Source: Pigoraptor chileana | Lineage: Eukaryota > Opisthokonta > Filasterea | NCBI GenBank assembly: GCA_943704495.1 | Contig: CALSCR010003215.1 | Span: forward strand, 1 to 64,000 | DNA length: 64,000 nucleotides | Direction: 5' to 3' | Shown: positions 35,111-45,514 of the stretch, one piece after another | How positions within the stretch are numbered: position 1 is the stretch's first letter | How the letters are laid out: every line of letters starts with the position of its first letter | The notes under the pieces: generated by a model | The model's database searches: none | What the model was told of the DNA's origin: nothing | Seen by the model: only the letters and a program-made list of their open reading frames with translations | Made by a program: the position numbers and the translations under genes

Positions 35111-37216
35111 GTTTTTTTCGGCCGTACAGATTTGTTGCTGGTCACGTGATCATCACAGAGCCACGTCAGTAACCGCCGTCACATATGGTCGTTCGTCAGT
35201 GCCAGTAGGAGACGCCATTGGATCTCAATATTGTGTTGTGCTGTTTTGTGCTGCGTTGTGCTGTGTTGCATTGAGCCTGCGGTAATATATTCTGTTATCG
35301 CTCCAGTTATCGCTCCACCATGACATCATTTCGGCGCTTTTTGTGGCAACCAAGAATGCAATTTATCCCGCCGGTTGACGGAGTCAGTTGGCTCCCATTC
35401 AGTCTGGCAGCATGCAGATGTGGACCGCGATCTTGGCAGCAACGATCATTACCCTACATGGTCCGTCGAAATTGTTCAGGGTGGCTGTGAACGCCTAGCG
35501 ACCAACAGGAGTCGCGTGACTCTGTAGTTCCGGGATCTCCGCATGGAACATTATACACTAGGCCGTCGGCTTCTGAGTTTGTCAGTGTGTGGCCAGTGGC
35601 CGGGATCAGATCAGAAATCTTGTGAGCATTGGCGGCGCTGATGGCTCACGACATCAGTCCCTGCTTCGATCGTCCGAGCCTGCCCCTTTGTGCACATGTC
35701 CGCCATCTTCATCTCTCGGCGATCTCCCGACTGCAACTCACTGCGACGGCCTCGGCTTGCTGTTTGATCCAAGGCCACCCTTTCTGCCTGCGACGCCTGA
35801 TTCATCATGCAGCCGACCATGCGCGTGTTACTGCGGCGCAGCTCAAGAAGCTTATTATAAGAACGCGTCCATACCTTGGCGACAGTGGCGTCACCCTTAG
35901 TGGACAACTGGTCTGTTGCAGATTGACGGATGCCATGTCAAAAATTATACACGTTTCATTTGCGCCCGAGAGGAAAGAAATTTGATATAGAGTTCAAGAT
36001 TTTTTCTCCTTGCAACTGAGATGCAACTACCACTTGTGACTTGACCTTGTCGCTCGGCTGGCACTGAAATCAGTGGTCAGCAACTGAAGGATCAACCCCG
36101 TCGGCCTGAGGCGCGTTGCTTTGTCAGCCGCCTGACTGGCCTGACCGGCTGGACAATTGCGCCAGCAAAACCATTGAATTGAATTGTGGAGCTCCCTGGG
36201 ATCTGCCCATGAGTACCGTTTGGGCCTGCCGCGGGATTTGCCGGCGTCGGCAAGAACCACAGTCCTCTCAGTTCCTTGTCAGTTGCCGGTTCGGCGTCTC
36301 TGCAGTTCAGATTCTGAGTTCTGCGGGGCCGTCTGGCGTTGTTGGCTGTCCAATGAGAAGTGCTCGTGCGACCTCATCTGCCAATGGGAGGATGGAAGAT
36401 GCAACCTGAGGCACGTAGAGGGACATGAATTGGACCGCCACCCCATTTCTACAACAAATGGGGCTTCCGTTCAGTCTATTCGCTCGGCCGAGTTGCCTAT
36501 TCCCCACGCCACTGACGGCGCCCAATCGGAAGGGACGACTTCACGTGCGCATCATCCTTTGACAAAATTTTTGTTTTACTTTTTTTTGTGTGCTTTTTCT
36601 GTGTTTTTTTGAAAATCGGAAAACCCCAAATTGAAAAATCACATGCCATTGGAAGGAGCCAAATGAACTTGCGGGCTTTGCCCATTTTTTGATGACGGTG
36701 TTGGAAAAATATGAGAAATAAATCTTCATTTTAATACTTACCACATAATGATTGGGAATACGAAATAATGCGCAATTGTACCTCAATTTAAGGGAAAATT
36801 ACGTGCTGAATTTATCACAAATAAAATTTTCTGTGAGGGACAAATCTGGGTCGTTTCTGACGAGGTGTGCCTTCGAATGCTCCACTCCGACGCACAGACT
36901 CACACACACATGCACACACTCACACACACACACTGGCATATGCGCACTCTGCAGTGGCATCCATTTGCAAACGTCGACACTTTCCAAAGGCTCTTCCTGC
37001 CCAACACCCCTCTCTTATATGTATCTACCCCGCATGACGCAACACAACAAAACTGCGTTTTACTCATTGGAGCGCTGCAAGGTCATATAGCGAATCCACA
37101 TCAACATCTGCCGGGCGATCCACTTTCGAGCCTGCACTAATCAGCGCCAGCGAACGTGACGCAGAGCACTTTTTGTCCGATCATTTTGGTACACATCCGC
37201 ATATCGAATTTCAAAA
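35111..37216. other. Gene-free stretch upstream of ATP-citrate lyase
   Basis: About 2.1 kb. From 35.15 to 36.55 kb the sequence has the same CAGTC/GTCAG-rich texture as the 3.65-12.6 kb stretch and no coding signal. From 36.56 to 37.2 kb it is AT-rich with CA runs and is probably the promoter of the lyase gene. Confidence 0.55.
35141..35154. promoter_or_regulatory. CACGTGATCATC E-box upstream of the LRR gene
   Basis: GTCACGTGATCATC lies 31 bp upstream of the first possible start codon at 35110. It matches, over 12 bases, the box at 24239-24250 in another promoter. Confidence 0.5.
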
Positions 37217-40200
37217 ATGTCGGCCAAGGCCATTCGCGAAGTGGATGGCAAGCGGATGCTCGCCACCCACCTGGCTGCTGCGGGCCAGCCGGTCTCCACA
37301 CGAGTTGCCCAGGTGACCAAGGCAACCGACTACGATGCCCTCGTCGCTGCGAACCCGTGGCTGCAGGGGACTCGCCTCGTCGCAAAGCCGGATCAGCTCA
37401 TTAAGCGCCGCGGAAAGCTCGGTCTGATTAAGGTCAACACAGACCTTGACGGCGCCAAGCAGTGGATTGCTGAGCGCATTGGCAAGGATGTCTCGGTGAG
37501 TATGTCCGAGACATTGTTGACTGTATATACAGAGCAGAGTTTGCAGTGGCAAGGGCAGTCAAATTGCTTGAAGGCCTGTGAACTCAATGAGTGTGCGCCT
37601 CATTTTGTCCTTAACAGGTCGGGGCTGCATCTGGCGTTCTCGACACTTTCATTATCGAGCCTTTCGTCGCTCATGAGGCAACCGACGAGTACTATGTCTG
37701 CATTTTGTCAAACCCCCACAGCGATGAGATCCTCTTCCACCACGAGGGGGGTGTTGACATCGGAGATGTGGATGCTAAGGCCGTCCGCCTGACCGTCAAC
37801 GTCGGGCAATCGCTTACAGCAGACACTGTCAGTGCGAACCTGCTCTCGAAAGTTCCCGATGTACGCCGTGCCAAGCTTGCTGCGTTCATCGCCGCGCTGT
37901 ACAAGGTTTACGTTGATCTTTACTTCACGTACCTCGAGATCAATCCGCTCGTCATGGTCGGTGATGAGGTTCACGTTCTCGACCTTGCCGCCAAGATCGA
38001 TCAGACAGCCGACTTTGAGGCCAAGACCAAGTGGGGAGGCGAGATTGACTTTCCGCCGCCGTTTGGGCGTGAGGCAACTCCCGAGGAGGCGTATATCCGT
38101 GAGCTCGATGGAAAGAGCGGGGCGTCCCTCAAGCTGACTATCCTCAACCGCAAGGGCCGCATCTGGACAATGGTGGCCGGTGGCGGTGCCTCTGTCATTT
38201 ACAGGTTGGTATTGCAATGATGTTTTTTTGGTGTGTGGTTTCGTTTGCCTTATTGTGCCGCTGGCATCCATTTAGTTGTGATTCAAGCACAATTACTGTG
38301 TGTTTCTGTTTTTGGGGTTCTGTATCTGACTGGACTGGTATGCGCATACCTTGCAGCGACACAATCTGCGATCTGGGCTTTGCAAGCGAGATGGCCAATT
38401 ATGGCGAGTACTCTGGCGCTCCCTCAGAGTCGCAGACGTACGAGTATGCGAAGACTATTCTCGAGCTCATGACTCGTGAGAAGGATCCCCGCGGCAAACG
38501 CCTCATCATTGGCGGTGGAATCGCTAACTTCACCAACGTTGCGGCGACGTTCAAGGGCATCGAACGCGCCCTCAAGGAGTTTCAACATCTTCTCATCGAG
38601 CACAACATCAAGATTTACGTGCGCCGCGGAGGTCCCAACTACCAGGAGGGTCTCCGTATCATGCGCGACCTTGGTCTGTCACTTGGTGTGCCGATTGAAG
38701 TTTACGGCCCCGAGACGCACATGACTGCGATTGTCGCCGCCGCTCTCGGCATCAAGGAGATCGACAAGGACCTTCTCGAGGAGGAGGCCGGTGTGGGCGA
38801 GTCACTGATGAATATGTCTCAGCCGCGCCGCAAGCGTTCGTCCATCGCCATTCCGAAGGCCGTTAACGGCGCCATCCAGCAGCAGGCGCAGCAGCAAGCG
38901 ACGGCGGCGGACGTGAAAGGAGCGTATACACTGTTCACCCGCACGACGCGCGCGTTTGTTTACGGCATGCAGCCCCGTGCGGTCCAGGGAATGCTCGACT
39001 TTGACAGCGTGTGCAAGCGCGACACGGCTTCTGTTGCCGGCATGGTTGGTACATTGATTGTTGATTGTCACATTGTCGCGTTTGTGTGTTTGCGTTCGTG
39101 CAGGGACTTGTCACTGACCTGGGTCCCATACTTCTGTTGATAGAGATTCGGGTTATTAGAGGAAATCTCACACGTCTTGTTCGTCATGATATTGTGGTTT
39201 TTTTTGTACCGCAGATCTACCCGTTTAGCGGTAATCACAGCCAGAAGTTCTACTGGGGAACAAAGGAGATCATGATCCCCGTGTACAAGTCGATGGAGGA
39301 GGCCATGCAGCGTCATCCCGAAGCCGATGTGATGATCAACTTTGCGTCATTCCGCTCGGCGTATGAGAGCACCATGGAGACCCTGCAGTTTCCCCAGATC
39401 CGTGTCATCTCGATCATTGCCGAGGGAATTCCCGAGAACAAGACGCGTCTCATGAACAAGGCGGCAAAGGAGAAGGGGGTGTGGATCATTGGTCCCGCGA
39501 CCGTCGGCGGAATCAAGCCAGGCTGCTTTAAGATTGGCAACACTGGTGGCATGCTCGACAACATTGTGTCGTCCCGTCTGTACCGCCCCGGCAGCGTCGC
39601 GTATGTTTCGCGCTCGGGTGGCATGAGCAACGAGCTCAATAACATCATCTCGCGCTGCACCAACGGTGTGTACGAGGGCGTTGCGATCGGTGGAGACCGC
39701 TACCCCGGATCCACATTTATTGATCATCTGTTGCGCTTTGAGGACGATCCCGAGGTCAAGATGATGGTTCTCCTGGGAGAGGTTTGTGTTCTTAATTTTT
39801 CTTCAGAATGCAATTTGAGATGTCATAGTGAATATTTGTCTCGCCAGCAATTTGGTCGAAATCGATGGGTCTGGTGTGTGTGCCAGTGTATTCTCTTTCT
39901 CACACGCACGAATCGTTTTTTCTTTTGTGCATTCCATATGTATTTTCGCAATATCTGTGTTATTCGCGCAGGTCGGTGGCACTGAAGAATATCTTATCTG
40001 CGAGGCCATTAAGAACGGACGCATCAAGAAGCCCCTTATCGGCTGGTGCATCGGCACGTGCGCTGACCAGTTTTCGTCTGAGGTCCAGTTTGGTCATGCG
40101 GGTGCTTGTGCCAACGCAATGGCCGAGACATCGTCCGCCAAGAACCTCGCCCTCAAGCAGGCCGGCGCCATTGTGCCCGACAGCTTTGACAGCCTCGGCG

Positions 40201-41789
40201 ACACAATTGGCGAGACGTATGCATCGCTCGTCAAGGTGAGCGCATTGTTGTGTTGGTAATCATCCGTCAACATGATTGATGTGTGTGCGACTGCCTGTAT
40301 TTGGAGGGGAGAAAGCTCGCACTAAATCGGCAAAAATGAATTTCCTTTTAAATGTTTTCCATTTAAACAGGTGGGCGTGATTGTTGAGCGCCCCGAGCCT
40401 GACCCGCCGAAGGTGCCCATCGACTACTCGTGGGCGCAGGAGCTTGGTCTCATTCGCAAGCCCGCGTCGTTTGTGACGTCGATCTGCGACGAGCGTGGTG
40501 AGGAGCTTCTCTACGCTGGTGTTCCCATAACTGCTGCATTCCAGGAGGATATTGGCATTGGCGGTGTGGTGAGCCTGTTGTGGTTCAAGCGCCGCCTCCC
40601 CGCGTATGCGTGCAAATTCATTGAAATGTGCCTCATGGTCACTGCCGACCACGGCCCCGCCGTTTCTGGGGCGCACAACACGATTGTCACTGCTCGCGCC
40701 GGCAAGGACCTCGTGTCGTCGCTGTGCTCTGGTCTTCTCACCATCGTGAGTGTCAGCATTCTCTGTTTGTGTGCGTCTGTCTTCAAGCATTGCTCAATGC
40801 TATACACATTTGCATTTATAGGAATGCGTCGCATCAAATGGTCGACTGACTCTGAAGTGTTTTATTGTTGACTTGTGCGTACGTGCAGGGTGATCGTTTT
40901 GGAGGCGCTCTTGACGATGCCGCCAAGCAGTTTTCCGAGGCATACGACACCGGCCTCTCTCCGCAGCAGTTTGTGGATGCCATGCGCAAGCAGCACCAGC
41001 TCATCATGGGTGTGGGCCACAGGATCAAGTCCATCAGCAACCCCGATATGCGTGTCAACATTATTCGCGACTTCTGCCGCAAGAACTTTGACTCGACCCC
41101 CTTGCTCGACTTTGCATGCCAGGTTTGTTGTGTCCTGCTTCAGTGTTTATATTTATATGCCTCACTGTTGTCATCGAATCGGATATGGTATCCTACACAC
41201 TGTCGCTGAGCATTGCATATTTCGCTTTTCCTCTTGATTAAAACATTGCAGGTGGAATTGATCACCACATCCAAGAAGCCGAATCTGATCCTCAATGTCG
41301 ACGGCTGCATTGCCGTGTGCATGGTCGACCTCCTCCGCACGAGCGGATGCTTCACACTCGAGGAGGCCAACGAGTACCTGCAGATGGGCTTCTTGAACGG
41401 ACTGTTTGTTCTTGGCCGCACTGTTGGATTTATTGGCCACTACCTTGACCAGAAGAGGCTCAAGCAGGTGCGTCCCTCTCTGTCTCTGTCTCTTGTGGAG
41501 TTGTGGAGTCCATGGGCACATCTAAGACACTGACTTGATTCCTACATGTCTCTGTGAGTCCATGGGCACAGCGCCTAAGGCACTGACTATCTCTCTCACT
41601 TGCGCTTGCGAGCGACCCTTAGTTGTGCTGTATGAATGCAACAATTGCCGATTTGTTTGTGGTAATTGACTCAATTTGCTGCCTCGTGTCGTTTTTGGAA
41701 TTCAGGGTCTCTACCGCCACCCGTGGGACGACATTTCGTATGTCCTCCCCGAGACACAGTACACGCAGGGCGCCGCCGCCCCGCAGTAA
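37217..41789 (+). CDS. ACLY: ATP-citrate lyase, fused single-chain form
   Basis: Nine exons (37217-37495, 37618-38204, 38357-39044, 39215-39781, 39972-40235, 40371-40745, 40889-41122, 41252-41467, 41706-41789) give 1,097 residues, against 1,101 in human. The enzyme makes cytosolic acetyl-CoA and oxaloacetate from citrate, CoA and ATP. The N-terminal ATP-grasp half has [19 protein letters not shown] and [17 protein letters not shown]. The CoA-ligase part has [34 protein letters not shown] and [14 protein letters not shown]. The phosphohistidine is in [11 protein letters not shown], His about 748. The citrate-synthase-like C-terminal part includes [26 protein letters not shown] and [21 protein letters not shown] single gene, rather than the split ACLA/ACLB of plants and most fungi. 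The linker holds [10 protein letters not shown] near residue 447. Confidence 0.97.
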
Positions 41790-42424
41790 ACGCATTACTG
41801 CATTCGGCGGCACTGTCTTTTGCGTTGCGTGTGTGCGTGTATGCCTGTCGCCTAAGTGTATGCTGCATTAAATTGTCAATCATGTGCAATTTCTGCCACT
41901 GTGAAGGCAAAGCAGCCTTCAAAGGCGATCTATTATAGCCAGGACAGATATGAAGTTGCGTTGCGGGGCAAGATCAACGTGGTAGCATATGCTCTGGAAT
42001 GAGTATTGGAAAGACAAGACAACTGTTCATTTCCATCACGGGGGAGTGCTCGCGTGTGTACCGCAGCAGAGCATGCACACACGGTCACACATCACAACAG
42101 TCCACAAAATACAAACACAATAGACTTGGGATAGCAAGCACCAGAAAGATGAGGCAAGCCCCATCCCTTTGCATGGCTATGCATCCCTTAGGCACGCAAC
42201 GACAGAAAAACGATAGGCAATACGCTAAGCAAATATTTACACGAGTATATACAGAGTGTGGCATATTGGCCGGCACACACTTTGGGCAATCGAAGTCAAG
42301 GAGAGAGCGCGGAGGAGAGATGACGGCACAGTCTTGCGGCGACGAGTGGGCAACAATCGCACACAAGACATCCCTTAGGCTACTCTCCCCGTATCCCTTA
42401 ACTCCAACAAAAGGCAAAACTTCC
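41790..42424. other. Intergenic region between convergent genes
   Basis: Holds the 3' end of the lyase gene and the presumed long 3' untranslated region of the minus-strand bZIP gene. The open frames seen are not conserved-looking. Confidence 0.6.
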
Positions 42425-42826
42425 TCAGAGAGGGGTGAGTTCCGACGCCGTCGCCGGCACTTCACACGAGTCAGACTCGATTGCGCGTCCCAGATTGAAC
42501 GATATGTCGTCACGCGATGACGTGTCGGCAGAAATGGCCTCGCCAATGAGCAGCGAGTCACTGGGCATCCCGCGCAGACGGCCGAGCTCAGCAACGAGGT
42601 CGGCGTTCCGGCGCTCCACTTCAATCAGGCGCTGCTCCATCGCATCACGCGCGGCCGCATACTGCGCGACCTTGTCCTCCAGTCCCCGCACGTACTCCTT
42701 CTTCTTGCGGCGAGCCTCTTTGGCACTACGGCGATTCTTCTCGAGCTTCGTCTCGTTACGAATGTCAGCAGCCGACGCCGTGCCCATGAACTTGGGGCGA
42801 CCGGCGCCCTTACGCTTCACAACCAA

Positions 42827-42862
<36 letters not shown>

Positions 42863-43492
42863 GTTTTGATGGGTGTGATGCAGCTGCGAATGGGCCTGCG
42901 TCTGATGAGCGTGCGCCATGAGATGGGATCCCAGCCCATGAACCGCAGGGGCCACGGCAATACCGGGGACGGGTGTGTTGACAGAGTGCTTTGTCGAGCT
43001 CTTGTGCGATTTTTTCGTGCCGTAAGGCTTGCTCGACTCTTTGGCAGATGCACGCGACCCCGTCGCAACCTTGCCACCGCCGCCGCCGTTTCCGCCACTG
43101 CTAACCGATGCAGCCGGCGCTACGCTCAGGAGGGGCGTATGGAGTGCAGCAGCCTTTGCGTTGATGCGCGCCAGTTGCTCGTGGTGCATAAATGTAGCCT
43201 GTGCCTGCAACTTGGCCAGCTCAAAGTCGGGGGACTGTGGAACACTCGACGCCAGAATGTCCGCCTGCGGCGCATTATAGAGGTCGGCAAAGGGATCATA
43301 AAGCTCCTCCTGCTCGAACATAGTGCCCATTCCGCCCGACAGGAACATGGCGGGGTCCACCGAGGCGTCCTGCGCCGTCGGAGGCCACATGGGCGTCTGC
43401 GAATCGCTGTCAAGCGAATTCCACATCGTGTGCGAGTCGATCACGAAAGAACGGGGAGCAAAGCGGAAAGGTCTCTGGGGCTGCCGCCGCAC
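42425..43492 (-). CDS. CREB/ATF-like bZIP transcription factor
   Basis: Single exon, 355 residues from ATG 43492; a second Met (MWNSLDSD) about 22 codons in is an alternative start. The basic region KLEKNRRSAKEARRKKKEYV, at about residues 245-265, has the N-x7-R signature and closely resembles CREB (KNREAARECRRKKKEYV). A leucine zipper follows (LEDKVAQYAAARDAMEQRLI and on). Upstream are an acidic N-terminus (FEQEELYDPFADL), a Ser/Gly/Lys-rich middle, a His-rich stretch and a polyglutamine run at about 210-222 encoded by CAG/CAA. It should bind CRE or AP-1-type sites as a dimer in the nucleus. Confidence 0.9.
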
Positions 43493-44210
43493 CGCAGATC
43501 AGAGAGATTTATATTCAACTAAAAGCTTAACGGCCAAACCAATGGTAATCTTTTAAGAGGCGTGCGCATAACACGACGACCGCTGCGGACGGGGCTCGTC
43601 CTTGTTGAAGCGCAAAAGACAGCTCAAGAGTCTGTTCCGCTGGCACTATGAAAGGCGAAAAAGCCCTTAGCTGCCACGAACGACTTGGGGCGTGAGGATA
43701 CTGCACGCAATACCACTACCGAATTGAAAGGGCTGTGTTGGAGCAATACACATATTGATGCGACTGATAGTGTCGTTTGAAGTAGCGCTTGACAACCGAC
43801 AAAGAGATTCAAATGTGGGAGAGTGAGTGAAAAAGCCCGCGTGCGAACAGAGACCGTCAAAGCACACCTCCGTGTCAAAGGCTTCCGAAAACTTTTTTCG
43901 GAGAGAAATTCGGGACAGTGAAACCGCAACAAAAAAAAGAGAGCGAAAAAACAATTTCAAACCGGTTGACGCGTAAAACAAAGAAGGTTCAGTGGTGGAT
44001 GTCGAGCAATGGCAGGGAACTTTCTGCGCAACACTCACAGAGCAAAACAACACTTTAGTTTGCTAGGGCGTTTGGTCTTTCTAGTGGCCGCGTGCACGAA
44101 GGGGGAGTCTGTGCGTGCAGCATACAAGGAAAGTGGTGTGTCTCTGTCGGAGAGTGGCAGAGTGGCAAGACAAGTGGGGATCCTTCCAGGAAGAGAGGAG
44201 GAGAGAGAGT

Positions 44211-44249
44211 GTGTGTGTGTGTGTGTGTGTCTGTGTGTGTGTGTGTGTG
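44211..44249. repeat. GT microsatellite
   Basis: A nearly pure GT run interrupted by TCTG, flanked by GA-rich sequence, in intergenic DNA. Confidence 0.9.
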
Positions 44250-44447
44250 AGAGAGTGAGTGCAGAGTTTGGGGAGGTTGGGATGGAAAAATAATCGAAAA
44301 ATAACCGCACCGGGACGGCCAAAATAAACGAATCTTCATACATACTGTATACACGGTGCAGATCGCAAATAATTGCGATCTTTGCGGTGCAATGCTTCGC
44401 TCCCATTTTTGGAAGGTTCCAACGCCCAACCAACCCTTCACAATGGC

Positions 44448-44589
44448 TTAGCTATGGGCAGCCGTTGATGACCCGACCCGACTATGGCCTGACTATGGGC
44501 CGCTATGGCTTGCCGTCACTATGGGCACTGCAATGTCCAAGTATGGCCCACTATGACACTGCCTCTCTATTGGCTAACTATGGGCGAGA
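44448..44589 (+). repeat. Irregular cluster of TATGG-containing words
   Basis: Within 142 bp there are at least seven TATGG words, mostly in the form ACTATGGGC, GCTATGGGC or ACTATGGCC, plus near matches (CTATGACA, CTATTGGC). Spacing is irregular, so it is a motif cluster rather than a strict tandem repeat. A few similar words recur at about 32570-32610 and 51705-51825. Confidence 0.6.
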
Positions 44590-44933
44590 CTCACCCTCCA
44601 TTGGTCAAAATATTACTGCGCAAAATCGGATCTCAAATATTAATGAAATGTTTACAATTACGCCTTTCTTTATACAAATTCTATAGAAACAAGCCGCGCG
44701 CATATCAACCAAAAACAAAATTTTAATTCGTGCGCCGTTCGACCAATCACAGCGTGACAGTAAGTGTTTTTTCGATGACTTTCGATCTCGTAAATTTAGT
44801 GAAATTTCCGGGACATTTTCCGACACAACTGTCCGAAAAGATTTTTGCCACACAAGCAGGGGTATTCATTCCTGCACACAAGTCTTGCTGCTGCCGGCAG
44901 GAGCTATGAGCAGGAGCTTATGGGCAGGAGCCG

Positions 44934-44963
44934 ATGGTCATTAGCTCGATGGTCATTAGCTCC
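44934..44963 (+). repeat. 15-bp unit, two tandem copies
   Basis: GATGGTCATTAGCTC occurs twice head to tail in intergenic sequence. Confidence 0.8.
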
Positions 44964-45124
44964 TGCTATTGTTCCCTTTGCGGCCCTCAGTTTTGCCCTC
45001 TCTGGTCCCGCTCACTGGCGCCATCATATTTGCATTCAGCAAGGGTACTCACGGGCAAGTGTGATGCTCTAATCATTCATCACAAACCGTTCAATCGGGG
45101 GTATCCCAGCATTCACATAACCGA

Positions 45125-45490
45125 CACGCACACACACAATACATTAAATAAGGCTAAACGCGGAAATGGAAAGAAAAAAGTATAGATATGAAACGAGTCG
45201 GAGGTATACACACAATACGCACGCACACATACAATACATTAAATAAGGCTAAACGCGGAAATGGAAAGAAAAAAGTATAGATATGAAGCGAGTCGGAGGT
45301 ACACACACAATACGCACGCACACATACAATACATTAAATAAGGCTAAACGCGGAAATGGAAAGAAAAAAGTATAGATATGAAGCGAGTCGGAGGTACACA
45401 CACAATACGCACGCACACATACAATACATTAAATAAGGCTAAACGCGGAAATGGAAAGAAAAAAGTATAGATATGAAGCGAGTCGGAGGT
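45125..45490. repeat. 95-bp satellite-like tandem repeat, about four copies
   Basis: The word ACATTAAATAAGG recurs at 45141, 45236, 45331 and 45426, an exact 95-bp period. Copies are almost identical apart from a few changes in the first and its CA-rich junction. The array ends 25 bp beyond the stop codon of the methyltransferase gene (in its direction), so it should lie in that gene's 3' untranslated region or terminator. High identity suggests recent amplification. Confidence 0.95.
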
Positions 45491-45514
45491 AAAAGGGATG
45501 CTTCCGCTTCGTCT

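Larger units (their letters stand above)
43493..45124. other. Gene-free stretch upstream of the bZIP gene
   Basis: About 1.6 kb: a presumed bZIP promoter, a GT microsatellite at 44211-44249, a cluster of CTATGGGC-like words at 44448-44589 and a 15-bp duplication near 44940. No protein or RNA gene is recognised. Confidence 0.55.

Noticed and set aside
45125-45490. CRISPR-like array
   Set aside because: The 95-bp units are identical throughout with no variable spacers, and the genome is eukaryotic.
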